This document shows positions 11,807 through 20,838 of a stretch of DNA of 64,000 nt, piece by piece. Under the pieces are notes generated by a model. That model worked only from the letters and a program-made list of their open reading frames with translations, did not search any database and was not told where the DNA came from. A program made the position numbers and the translations under genes. The stretch spans positions 248,001 through 312,000 of the forward strand of contig PYIU01000001.1 in NCBI GenBank assembly GCA_003415625.1, read 5' to 3'. The stretch comes from Aquanectria penicillioides. Taxonomy: Eukaryota > Ascomycota > Sordariomycetes > Hypocreales > Nectriaceae. The first letter of the stretch is position 1. Each line of letters begins with the position of its first letter.

Positions 11807-13446
11807 ATGTCTACGACTACCCTTGCTGTGCTTGTAGTGGGCGCTGCTGGCATCCTCTTCCAATCGCGCCTGGCATCCGTTTTGTGGGGTGTCGTGCCAC
11901 AACTCCCCGAGACAGCCCAGATTGTCAACCAGAAGGCGTTCAATGTTCTGCCCCTTGTCCCGCCTCCTCTGCAGGCCAATGCTTCAACGGTATGTGTTTA
12001 TCTTCGGGAACTCGTAACTTGGTTCTTACTCTGGTTCAGCCGTTCTCTTGGCCGGGTGTTACTCAAGAATCCCTCACTGCCAAGCCATTCCATATCTACG
12101 ACGATGAATTTTATGCCATTATTGGCACAAATCCTTCTTTAACGGTGATTGCGACCTCGAAAATTGACCCCATATTTCACGAAGCAGTCGTTTGGTAAGC
12201 CCGCGTACCCTAGCACACCTCAACTACAAAACAACTCATTGTTGTAGGTATCCTCCCAGCGATGAGGTTTTCTTCGTGCAGAATGCCGGAGCCAAAGCAG
12301 CAGGAACTGGCCTTGAGAAATCATCCATCGTACAAAAGATCTCCTTGGCTGAGGCGGAGGCTGTGCGAGCCTCGTCGGATGAAAAGGCCGAGGCAAAGGT
12401 AACTGTCGTAGGGTCGAATCCACAAGTCATCAACCCGAATGGTATGTTCATACGTTGAGACATATCTTCAGAATGATAGGAGCTAAGATAAAATAGGAGG
12501 TACAAATTATAAGGGTCAAATAATATTTGCCGGCGAAGGGCAGGGGTCAAATGTGCCCTCCGCACTGTATCTGATGAACCCAAGGGAACCCTACAACACC
12601 ACAGGTACGAACTAAGATGCATTCATCGCGAGTAGTTCAGAAGGCTGACTCAATTAATGAAGTACTCTTGAATAACTATTTTGGGAGGCAGTTCAACTCG
12701 CTCAATGATGTGGCTGTCCACCCCAAGAACGGTGACGTTTATTTTACCGATACCCTATACGGCTTTCTCCAGGATTTCCGCCCTGCACCGGGGCTGAGAA
12801 ACCAAGTCTATCGTCTCAACATTGCCAGTGGCGCTGTCACAGTTGTGGCCGATGGCTTTACCTTGCCAAATGGCAAGTCACAACATGAAAACGCCCGTCA
12901 AAAGAAGTATCTTGCTCACAGTCGTCAGGCATCACATTCTCTCCAAGCGGACGTCACGCATACGTGACCGACACTGGTAGCAGTCTTGGATTCTATGGAA
13001 AAAACTATTCATCTCCGGCTTCTGTGTATGTACTTGAAAATCATTGTAACGGTCGTTCGAATAACTAATGAAACAGGTACCGTTATGATGTTAGCAAGGA
13101 TGGTACTTGGGACAACCGCAAGACATTTTCATACGTCTCTGCGGGTATTCCTGATGGTAAGATACTACACCGCATCGATTAATCACACTAAACACCCATC
13201 GTGCGATGCCTGGAATATCTCCGCTAATGCCCACTAGGCGTGCACTGTGATTCTAAGGGCAACGTATATGCCGGTTGCGAAGACGGTGTAAATGTCTGGA
13301 ATCCTTCTGGCAAGTTGATTGGAAAGATCTACACGGGAAGAAAGTCTGCGAACTTCCAATTTGCTGGACAGGGGAGAATGATTATCACGGGGCAGACCAA
13401 GTTGTTCTATGTTACTCTAGCTGCTTCGGGCCCAGTGCTTACATGA
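11807..13446 (+). CDS. SMP-30/gluconolactonase-like lactonohydrolase
   Basis: Eight exons (11807-11989, 12040-12194, 12248-12441, 12497-12604, 12663-12872, 12929-13025, 13077-13156, 13238-13446) join in frame to 411 aa. Beta-propeller motifs typical of SMP-30/lactonohydrolases are present: SLNDVAVHPKNGDVYFTD, PNGITFSPSGRHAYVTDTG and GIPDGVHCDSKGNVYAG. The Asn and Asp residues in these motifs are the usual calcium ligands and catalytic positions. The N-terminal 28 residues are hydrophobic, suggesting a signal peptide or anchor. The family hydrolyses aldonate or pantoyl lactones. Intron 5 begins with GC (GCAAGT at 12873) rather than GT. A ketopantoate reductase lies 3.5 kb downstream. Confidence 0.87.
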
Positions 13447-13870
13447 GGCGACTCCTAATATACAAATTTGGAATGTTTCGACGATGCAACCGATAGGCCT
13501 GCGGTTAGCGCCCGCGATAAGCAAAACAATAGAGTTAATCAATAAGCATTAATTGATCCATATTTCATTCTCGGTGCAATGTGACCTTTGGTGTGGTAAA
13601 TAAGCCGGCTAATAAGTGTAAGCACAACGACCACGGAGTCGGTCAGCTGCTCTCCGCGCCCCCGAATATGCGATGTAGGACAGGGATGCGGAATTAGGAA
13701 GGTCGCTATGAGTCAAGAACAAAGAACCTATCTCGTGGCATATAAAAGAGTTAATCGCCGACTTTCCGCGACCTGAAAACGTACCATTTTATTCCTGTCA
13801 TATTTTCACAATCATTGCCACTGAGTCATACAAGAAACAAAAGAAGAACAACATCATCTGGTAGACAGGC
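13447..13870. other. Intergenic with TATA-like element
   Basis: About 420 bp with no gene. TATAAAA at 13741-13747 lies 124 bp upstream of the GNAT start codon and is a plausible core promoter element. Confidence 0.5.
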
Positions 13871-14488
13871 ATGATTACTTCAGAGCTTAACACTGCGTTT
13901 CGATCCAAACGTCTGTTGTTCAGAGCGTTTGAGAATAACGAAGCCGACAAGGACTTTCTTTTCACCCACATTGAAAATGACGCAGTCATCACAGCACTTG
14001 CGGACTTGGCCATGGTTCGGCCACGGGACAGAAATCAGTCAGAGATTTTGGCAGGGAAGTTGGTAAAATCAACACTGGCGGTGATGATTTGTCTCCCCAA
14101 ACCAGAGGATAGCAAAGAGGACACCGTCCCAACGCCGATTGGTTTTATCGCCCTGGGAGTTGGAGGTCGCACTTTAGAGCACGCACATAACAGATCGACT
14201 ACGATCGGAATCTGTCTTGCGGCGGCTTATCAGAACCAGGGCTATGGTGGAGAAGCCATCAACTGGGCGTTGGACTGGGCCTTTCGCTACGGAGGATACC
14301 ACCGTGTTGCTCTCAACGCCGTCTCGTACAACGAGCGTGCTCGGCATCTGTACAAGAAGCTGGGGTTTGTTGAAGAAGGTTGCGCCCGTGAGTCTCATTG
14401 GCATGACAGGAAGTGGTATGACACGATCGCATATGGCATACTAGAGCATGAGTGGGCGGCGATGAGGGGCCTGCAGGGGGATTGCTGA
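13871..14488 (+). CDS. GNAT N-acetyltransferase, RimJ/RimL-like
   Basis: A single exon of 205 aa. The acetyl-CoA binding motif A is visible as AAAYQNQGYGGEAINWALDW (about residues 116-135), followed by the usual VSYNERARHLYKKLGFVEEG helix-strand and a final YGILEHEW. This is the layout of RimJ/RimL-type enzymes that acetylate amino groups of small molecules or protein N-termini, probably in the cytosol. The first ATG in frame is used; RSKRLLFRAFENNEADKDF immediately follows, as expected for the family's first strand. The natural substrate is unknown. Confidence 0.88.
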   Translation: MITSELNTAFRSKRLLFRAFENNEADKDFLFTHIENDAVITALADLAMVRPRDRNQSEILAGKLVKSTLAVMICLPKPEDSKEDTVPTPIGFIALGVGGRTLEHAHNRSTTIGICLAAAYQNQGYGGEAINWALDWAFRYGGYHRVALNAVSYNERARHLYKKLGFVEEGCARESHWHDRKWYDTIAYGILEHEWAAMRGLQGDC

Positions 14489-14889
14489 CGTGTTGACGTG
14501 TTTTCAAATCTGAAACTTGATTTTGCTCAACGTTGGAAACACCATGTGATTTATGTTTTTATTGACGTTGTGAAGAAACTCTAGTCCTTGAAATAGATAT
14601 TTATAACCATTCTAGTCCAACAAAAATCTTCCATCTAGCTTACTTTTATATTCATTTGCAATGCAATGTAGCTATCCTTTGTGGTTCGTTTTGGAAGTCT
14701 AGCTCAGTATTTACCGCCCGAAGAATGCTGGTGATGAATTAAAGATCAGTTTCCCTTATAATCATGTGTGTCATCATCTTGATCGGTGCTACCTCACAAT
14801 GACATAACCAAGGCTTCGTTGTTTCTTTAAAAGCTCACTTCGTCTCAGACACAGCTCCCTGCTAAGTGTTGATGGATCTGCTACGAGAT
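14489..14889. other. Intergenic
   Basis: About 400 bp, AT-rich, between the GNAT gene and a decayed carboxylesterase. No gene seen. Confidence 0.5.
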
Positions 14890-15415
14890 CTAATTCATGT
14901 AACTTGCCCAAATCTCGTATCCCCAGTCGACGTCTTCATCGCGTGCCTTCAATACACCCTCATCGCCCTCGAAGACCATGCAACGGCCACTCTTTGCGTG
15001 ACTCTCCCAGGGCTCATTTCCGTTTGCAAAGGTGACCTGAACTTTCGGCATTTCTCTGGAGACCTTCTGTTGTTCTGGTGGAAGAAAATGCCTCAAGATA
15101 CCCCAAATCAACGTGTTGTCGTGGGAATGGTGGGCTAGACCACCCCGCGCATTCTCAAGGGGAGACAAAAATCGAGGTGATATGTGTGCATGGAACGACA
15201 AGCCTGCTGCGTGAAATAAATGAGCATCGAGTATATCCTATGAGAGGTAAGTCGCTCAATGGCATTGAAAGTTTCCGCTGGCGAACTGGTCTCAGATACG
15301 TCGTACAAAGAAGCTAGTCTTCGCCTTTTCAGGGTCAAGGTACGACTGCATCTTTTTGAGAAACAATTCAGCCGTCGGTGTAGTGAGATCAGTGCCAGCT
15401 GTCATTGGGTAGGGC
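14890..15415 (-). pseudogene. Type-B carboxylesterase C-terminal remnant
   Basis: On the minus strand three frames read as one esterase C-terminus: PYPMTAGTDLTTPTAELFL (about 15413-15357), then ASLYDVSETSSPAETFNAIE after a frame change near 15313-15325, then LSPLENARGGLAHHSHDN after another frame change at the T5 run near 15170. The AHH segment fits the catalytic histidine region of fungal type-B carboxylesterases, and FANGNEPWE plus a GYEIW tail match their C-termini. The N-terminal half, with the nucleophile serine, is missing. Family assignment rests on my memory of the pattern, not a search. The remnant faces away from a second decayed gene. Confidence 0.6.
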
Positions 15416-15582
15416 TCAAATTATCCCTAGATTTATTTCAAATCATACACTCGTTCGACAATCTCCCATCATGATCCTAGTGCACCATCCTGATGCCTTG
15501 AATGTGTTGTGCATTGAGAATGATGGTATAGGACCATTGACAAGATATTCGTCGTCGCAAGGTGCCATTGTAATGACAGTGA

Positions 15583-16292
15583 CAATTTCTCGAGGCTCTT
15601 CAAGATCTTCAAGTTTGGAGCTTTGTGCTTTACAACGGCGTCTCCATGCAAGTCAACATTGGTGGAGGCTTCTTACCAATCATTCTCAAGAACCTCAGAT
15701 TTAGCGGTTTGCAAGCCACCCTTCTTACGTTGCCTGCGGGAGGGGTCGAGTGCGTGGGGATGCTGGTTGCTGGAGGTCTGTCATGGCACTTGATTAATTC
15801 TCGAACTTTATCACGTTCGTTGTTACCCTGCCGACCCCGGTGCGTTGTGTTGTGTTGCGCATTCTCCGTCCATCTTCTTCTTGCGCACGCGCTGCTGGGG
15901 TTTGGCTGTTGCAATGCATCCCAGCATCGTACACGATTATGCTCAGCTTGTTAGCTTCCTATGGAGCTGAGACTACCAAGAAATCACTACAACACTCCTG
16001 TCCTTTGTGATATTTTGTGTTGATAACATTGTTGGTCCACAGCTGGTTCGGGCTAGTGAGGCTCCCCAGACCCCAGTACGGAACGGCCATGAGGGCCATC
16101 CTCGTGTCCACGGTATTGTGTGAGGTTCTTCCCTTGGCACTCAGTACTTACTACATTTGGGAGAGTAGTCGGTGTGACAGGCTACTAGCGAGAATGTCCC
16201 CAGAAGAAGTCGAAAGATTGACCGACCCGAATAAAGATTTTTTGGATAGGACTGATATGGAGGATGAGTTGAAGTTTTGGTATCGGTGGTGA
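15583..16292 (+). pseudogene. Decayed Dal5-type MFS transporter, 5' half missing
   Basis: The frame QFLEALQDLQVWSFVLYNG (from 15583) followed by GGGFLPIILKNLRFSGLQAT is the seventh-to-eighth helix region of Dal5-family transporters. After an unreadable stretch, NIVGPQLVRASEAPQ (about 16025-16070) and, in another frame, YYIWESSRCDRLLARM and DPNKDFLDRTDMEDELKFWY complete the C-terminus at 16292. A TGA at 15968-15970 and at least one frame change interrupt it. The first six helices are absent. It is related to, but clearly diverged from, the intact transporter at 9.5 kb. Confidence 0.75.
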
Positions 16293-16995
16293 TTGACTTG
16301 GACAGAAAGTTAATATAGTCACCAGTAATAATACATTAGAGGTTAATCTTGACTCCCATTTTTTTATACGAAGATTTTCTGCAAGTCTGACGCTGAAGTG
16401 AGCCTTCGTTCTTAACACATGTTGGGAGTTAATGTGTTAAGCTAACTAGGTGACCTAGAGTAGGTTTCATCCACGAACCTAGCGCAATCCGAAGCAGTAG
16501 TAATTTAAACATTTAAACATAAATCAGTTCAACACTTATCTCTCCTTCGGCTCTTGGTGGACTGTCTTTTTCATCCACAATTCGTTCTCATCCCGAGCAG
16601 AGCTAACCTGGGCGGGCTCCTTGTGTGTGGGGCAACTCCAATTCAATGCTGCGCTCTTGGAAATACACCAACAGACAACCAACCCCGTCCCGAAGATACC
16701 TAAAGATTGAGCATTCTCATCTCAGTCGTAATTCGCTAAACCAGCGATCAATTGAAGGGCGCCCGGTCAGATTCTATTCCCACAGGGCGCAGGGCGTGGG
16801 GCGCAAGGCGCAGGGCGTGAAAACGGGTGCTATCTCGGTGTAGTGGGGAAGATCAGTTTGATAAGGGTTCCGCTAGCTCTCGCCGAGTGTTATCATGTTG
16901 GTGGGTATCGCCGTATCAGGTCCGTTAAAAGAGAGAGGGCTGGATAGCTTCATTATCCATCTTCTCAAAACATTTCGCAACCGAGGTCAACATAA
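16293..16995. other. Intergenic with 7-bp GC-rich repeat
   Basis: About 700 bp with no gene. It contains the 7-bp tandem repeat at 16785-16819 and presumably the promoter of the ketopantoate reductase gene. Confidence 0.5.
16785..16819. repeat. 7-bp GC-rich tandem repeat, five units
   Basis: Five consecutive units GGGCGCA, GGGCGTG, GGGCGCA, AGGCGCA, GGGCGTG lie 177 bp upstream of the reductase start codon. No known function is visible. Confidence 0.8.
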
Positions 16996-18009
16996 ATGAC
17001 GGATGTCAAGCGTGCAAATTCGGCACTTGTGTATGGGGTTGGAAGCATTGGTGCCGTGTGTTCCTATTTGCTCTCCAAAAGCATCCCAGAAAACAAAATC
17101 TTCGCTGTCTGCCGGTCCAACTATGAAGCTGCCCGTCTGAACGGCCTCACAATCAACTCTGACATTTGGGGTTTCGGTCTTGTAGTTCGCCCTGTGGTTG
17201 TGAGATCAGTCGAGGAGGCCGTTGCACAACACGGGGGAACCTTCGACTACGTTCTTGTTGCCACCAAAGCCACATTGATGGAAAAAGATGTCTCCCATCC
17301 TATTGCACCAGCCTTGTCACCAGAGTCATCAATTGTGGTGATTCAGAATGGAATCCGTGTTGAAGATCCATTCCGTCGAATGTTCCCCCATAACCCCATC
17401 ATCAGCGTCATCATGTATATACCTGTTGCGCAAACACAGCCAAGTGTATTCTTTCATCACTTGCTGAAGAACATAGTTCTTGGAACGTTTCCAAGCCAAG
17501 CCCCGGCTATTCATAAACAAGCAGCCGAGGAGCTGAATAAACTGTTTATCGATGGCGGTGCTAACTCGAGACACGAAGGTGACATGCAGGTTGAGCGGTG
17601 GAGGAAGCTTCTCATGAACGCGTCAGAAAATCCGATATGCGCGCTCTCAAACCTGAGAGATGTTCAATTCCTTCGGAGCACCGCGGGCGCAACGGACTTT
17701 ATGAGGGAAGTCATGATGGAGGTTGCCAGAACGGCGCGCGCAGCGGGCTATCCTCAGATAACCGATGCGGTCGTTGAGTCTCAGCTCGAATCAATCACTT
17801 CCAGAGCCATGCCCGGTGTAGAACCAAGCATGATGGCAGACGCAATTTCAAGACGGCAAATGGAAGTGGACACGATCCTTGGGAATGTCATTGGGATTGC
17901 CAAGGAAAAGGGCGTCGCAACACCAATGCTGTCCACGCTGTTTTTTCTGACCAACGGTCTAAATTGTAGCTTCAGGAAGGAGAATGACTATTGTCCAGTT
18001 AGAAAATAA
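16996..18009 (+). CDS. Ketopantoate reductase (ApbA/PanE family)
   Basis: A single exon of 337 aa. An N-terminal NADPH-binding Rossmann loop GVGSIG (residues 14-19) is followed by FDYVLVATKA, whose lysine region and the following VVIQNGI are family landmarks; VERWRKLLMNASENPICAL carries the expected catalytic Lys and Asn of the C-terminal domain. The family reduces 2-dehydropantoate to pantoate in coenzyme A synthesis, though many fungal paralogues have other or unknown ketoacid substrates. No targeting signal is evident. It stands near a lactonohydrolase and Dal5-type transporters, which could suit pantoate or pantolactone metabolism. Confidence 0.88.
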   Translation: MTDVKRANSALVYGVGSIGAVCSYLLSKSIPENKIFAVCRSNYEAARLNGLTINSDIWGFGLVVRPVVVRSVEEAVAQHGGTFDYVLVATKATLMEKDVSHPIAPALSPESSIVVIQNGIRVEDPFRRMFPHNPIISVIMYIPVAQTQPSVFFHHLLKNIVLGTFPSQAPAIHKQAAEELNKLFIDGGANSRHEGDMQVERWRKLLMNASENPICALSNLRDVQFLRSTAGATDFMREVMMEVARTARAAGYPQITDAVVESQLESITSRAMPGVEPSMMADAISRRQMEVDTILGNVIGIAKEKGVATPMLSTLFFLTNGLNCSFRKENDYCPVRK

Positions 18010-18887
18010 TACCCAGATAGATTCAAATAAAAGCATAGATATTTCCAGTTCTGCGCGCTATTGCGCTATGATAGGCACCGCTTGAATACACCATGTTGAT
18101 GTGCTTCCGGATGGAACGCCGATCAACCAAAGATTTCTCCACGAGGGTTCCTTAAAAATTTATAGGATGTTCGCCCAGGTGAGATTCCATCCATGACGCA
18201 CCTGAACACCTCAGTGAATGCCTAGGAAGGCCACGAACCGCTGGGGGTTCTGCTGGACACGATCGATAGGATTCTTTAGCAACAGAATATTTAAGGACAT
18301 GAAAATGAAAGTAGGGAGGGATTTGATTTAGGAGTCTTTTTAAATTTCACGCGTGGCTGCCAAAACGTGTAGTGCGGTGTTAAGGGGAGGTATGTTGAAC
18401 ATGAACGCCCTACGCGGCCACGCCCTCCACCTCACGCCTTACCCTATTTGTCGCTGGCTATCTAACTTAACTCTACATAGGCATTGCATGCAATGTTACA
18501 ATTTAGCATGTATTGATAATATGTGTACGGATTAATGATCCTCCTTCAAGATTAGTATCTGATGAATTCGAGACCCCACACCTAGTCATTTTCGACGAGT
18601 TGAATTATGCAGACGAAGACTAGGAACCCGTTCAGTTAGCCCTTGATCGGTACTATATCCAGAGAAGTGATAACGGATGTTTTACCAGTCGTAACATGGA
18701 GTTAAGGTGACCCGCGCAAGGATATCAAACTCAACCTCGGTTTCCAGAGCCGAGCCTTCTCTGCATCTGCAGTGGGCAATAGACGAGGCATTTATAGTTC
18801 GTGCTGAATTTAGGCTGTGGGGCGGGAGAAAGGTCTGGTTTCTTCATCATAGACGATTGTAACGACCTATACCTAGTAATATGGCCC
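18010..18887. other. Intergenic 3' region
   Basis: About 880 bp between two convergent genes. No gene or repeat recognised. Confidence 0.5.
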
Positions 18888-20423
18888 TCATTCGGAGCCT
18901 TCGCCAGGAGGAATCGCCGCAGTCTCGGTGACATTGTAGAATCCATCGGCTCTCTCCCCGGGATTAATAATCCTCCCTGTGGCGAAGCGTTTTGTCCATT
19001 CCCTCGTTTTAGTGTTAAATACCTCCCTGTCCCATGTGAAGTCCAAGGGCATCGCGCCTTGAATGGGGTCATTCCAGTTGGGTTCGTCAAGCAGCGACGC
19101 CACACCGACAATCAATGACTCTAACGTAAAGCGTGGACTCCACCCGTCATGTGTTAGAATGTCCATGCAGATGGCACCATGTTTGTCAACATTTGGATGC
19201 AGAACCTTGGTCAAAAACCACACCTGAGGCGGCCGAAAGGGATAGTCTTTGCCAACGTTCATGCGAATATGAAATATGCCCCCCTCGTAGGGGGTGCCTG
19301 CAGGACCGCAAAAAGTACCGATAAACTTGTCTAGATGCGAATCGTCGACGGGAGAAATAGTAAACCAGTCGGCTGCTGCATCTTTTCTAGCCCAGAATTT
19401 GACTTCGGTATAAATGCGAGACATATAACCCGCGTTGCCAGTCACTTTGTAACGCCTGTCTGGAAACCACTCTGGAGTGGCCTTGGCCGCGAGGTCAACG
19501 CAAGCCAGATGGTTGGCCGCCCTGATTCTTGTAAATTCTTTTTCTTGTGCGTTCATTCCATTCGTACGGTCGGAGTGCCTTGCAACTTGATACTTCGATT
19601 CTGTTTCTGAGGACGGACGCGATTCGGCCGTAACGAATGTTGCTGATGAAACACTAGTTCCGCTTAGAGACTGTGGCTGACGAAGGGAGCCGAGCCTGAT
19701 GCTCGCCGCACTCGAGATGACATTTTCATCAATGCGAGAGCTATTTTCAATCTCATGGAGGCTTGCTTCGCTGATTTCTGCAACGGCTTCAGCTGCGTAC
19801 TGTTCCCTAGTCTTGATGGCTTGGATATCGCGAGTTAGCTTTTCAAGGTCGTCGATCAGTGATCCGATTTTTGTCAGCAGAGCATCGGCCTTCTTCTCGT
19901 CCCGAATAGACCATCTTGTTTTCTTCCACAACGAAGTGCTATTTTGTTGCTGTATCGCGCCTGAAGGCGTCGTTAATTGTCGGTCACTGCGCACAATTGC
20001 CCGTACTCGAACATAGCGACTCCTGAAAATGGCTGCAATAGCATCTCCTGTTTGTGGCGAAGAGATATCGTCCGTAGGGACCCCAAGGACCAAGGCTTGC
20101 GTCGAGTGAATTTTTAATCCGTACTGCTGGACCAATTGATCAGTGTTGGAGAACAGACCCGCCGTCTGTCTCAAAGTGGCTGCGATTTGACGGGCTCGCA
20201 TCCGTGGTCGATCGAGATCCCTATTATATCCCTCTGGAGACAAAAACCCCATTCTTTCAGCCCATATCAAGAAAATAGCACGCTGATTGTCTAGCCTTGT
20301 TCTGAAAAAATTAAAAGTCTCCGTCTGTTCGCGGGCACTGTCGACAAATTCCCATGCCTCGAGGGCTGTCTTGAAGAGGGTTGCCAGCCCAACGATGCCG
20401 ACTGCGAGACCGGCGACTTCCAT
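18888..20423 (-). CDS. HeLo domain fused to E2 ubiquitin-conjugating domain
   Basis: A single exon of 511 aa. Residues 1 to about 215 match the HeLo (prion-inhibition and propagation, HET-S type) helical domain: a hydrophobic start EVAGLAVGIVGLATLFK, then WEFVDSAREQTETFNFFRT, and the distal RWSIRDEKKADALLTKI helix. Residues 216-290 are a low-complexity Ser-rich linker. Residues about 293-480 are an E2 fold with FIGTFCGPAGTPYEGGIF, YPFRPPQVWF, the HPN motif (409-411), the active-site Cys419 in HGAICMDIL, and the trailing NWNDPIQGAMPLDF. HeLo domains trigger membrane-permeabilising or regulated cell death in fungal allorecognition; an E2 charges and transfers ubiquitin. Both halves look intact. 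The joint role is inference. Confidence 0.88.
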   Translation of the reverse strand: MEVAGLAVGIVGLATLFKTALEAWEFVDSAREQTETFNFFRTRLDNQRAIFLIWAERMGFLSPEGYNRDLDRPRMRARQIAATLRQTAGLFSNTDQLVQQYGLKIHSTQALVLGVPTDDISSPQTGDAIAAIFRSRYVRVRAIVRSDRQLTTPSGAIQQQNSTSLWKKTRWSIRDEKKADALLTKIGSLIDDLEKLTRDIQAIKTREQYAAEAVAEISEASLHEIENSSRIDENVISSAASIRLGSLRQPQSLSGTSVSSATFVTAESRPSSETESKYQVARHSDRTNGMNAQEKEFTRIRAANHLACVDLAAKATPEWFPDRRYKVTGNAGYMSRIYTEVKFWARKDAAADWFTISPVDDSHLDKFIGTFCGPAGTPYEGGIFHIRMNVGKDYPFRPPQVWFLTKVLHPNVDKHGAICMDILTHDGWSPRFTLESLIVGVASLLDEPNWNDPIQGAMPLDFTWDREVFNTKTREWTKRFATGRIINPGERADGFYNVTETAAIPPGEGSE

Positions 20424-20838
20424 TTTGAAAAAGAAACGACAAGGTCGATGTTATTTCTGGTAAATTTGTCTAGTTAAAAGAAAATGCAGAACTGAGTTGG
20501 GAGGAGTTCGTTTAAAAGGTGAGCGAGAGCTCATGGACAAAATGGGCGGTGGCTATGCAGATTTAGCGCATTCCAATGACGACGAGGCAGACACACAGGC
20601 GTATTGATACCACACATCATATATTAGACCCAATGCATCCAGAAAAACTTTAAACCACTGGGGACACCCGAAAATTTAAAACGGGAGATTTTAGAATTAC
20701 ACAGAATTACCAGCAAGCTCTCGTGGGCACTTGCCAAAGTCAGATAGAACATGGATAGGCTGTATTTCAAGCCAGATATTTAAATATGTAAGCTTATTTG
20801 ATTAATGATATAACGGAGCTATCCGAAGTGTGCAGAGT
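20424..20838. other. Intergenic, HeLo-E2 promoter
   Basis: About 415 bp holding the promoter of the HeLo-E2 gene and the 3' end of the Zn2Cys6 gene. No other feature seen. Confidence 0.5.
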
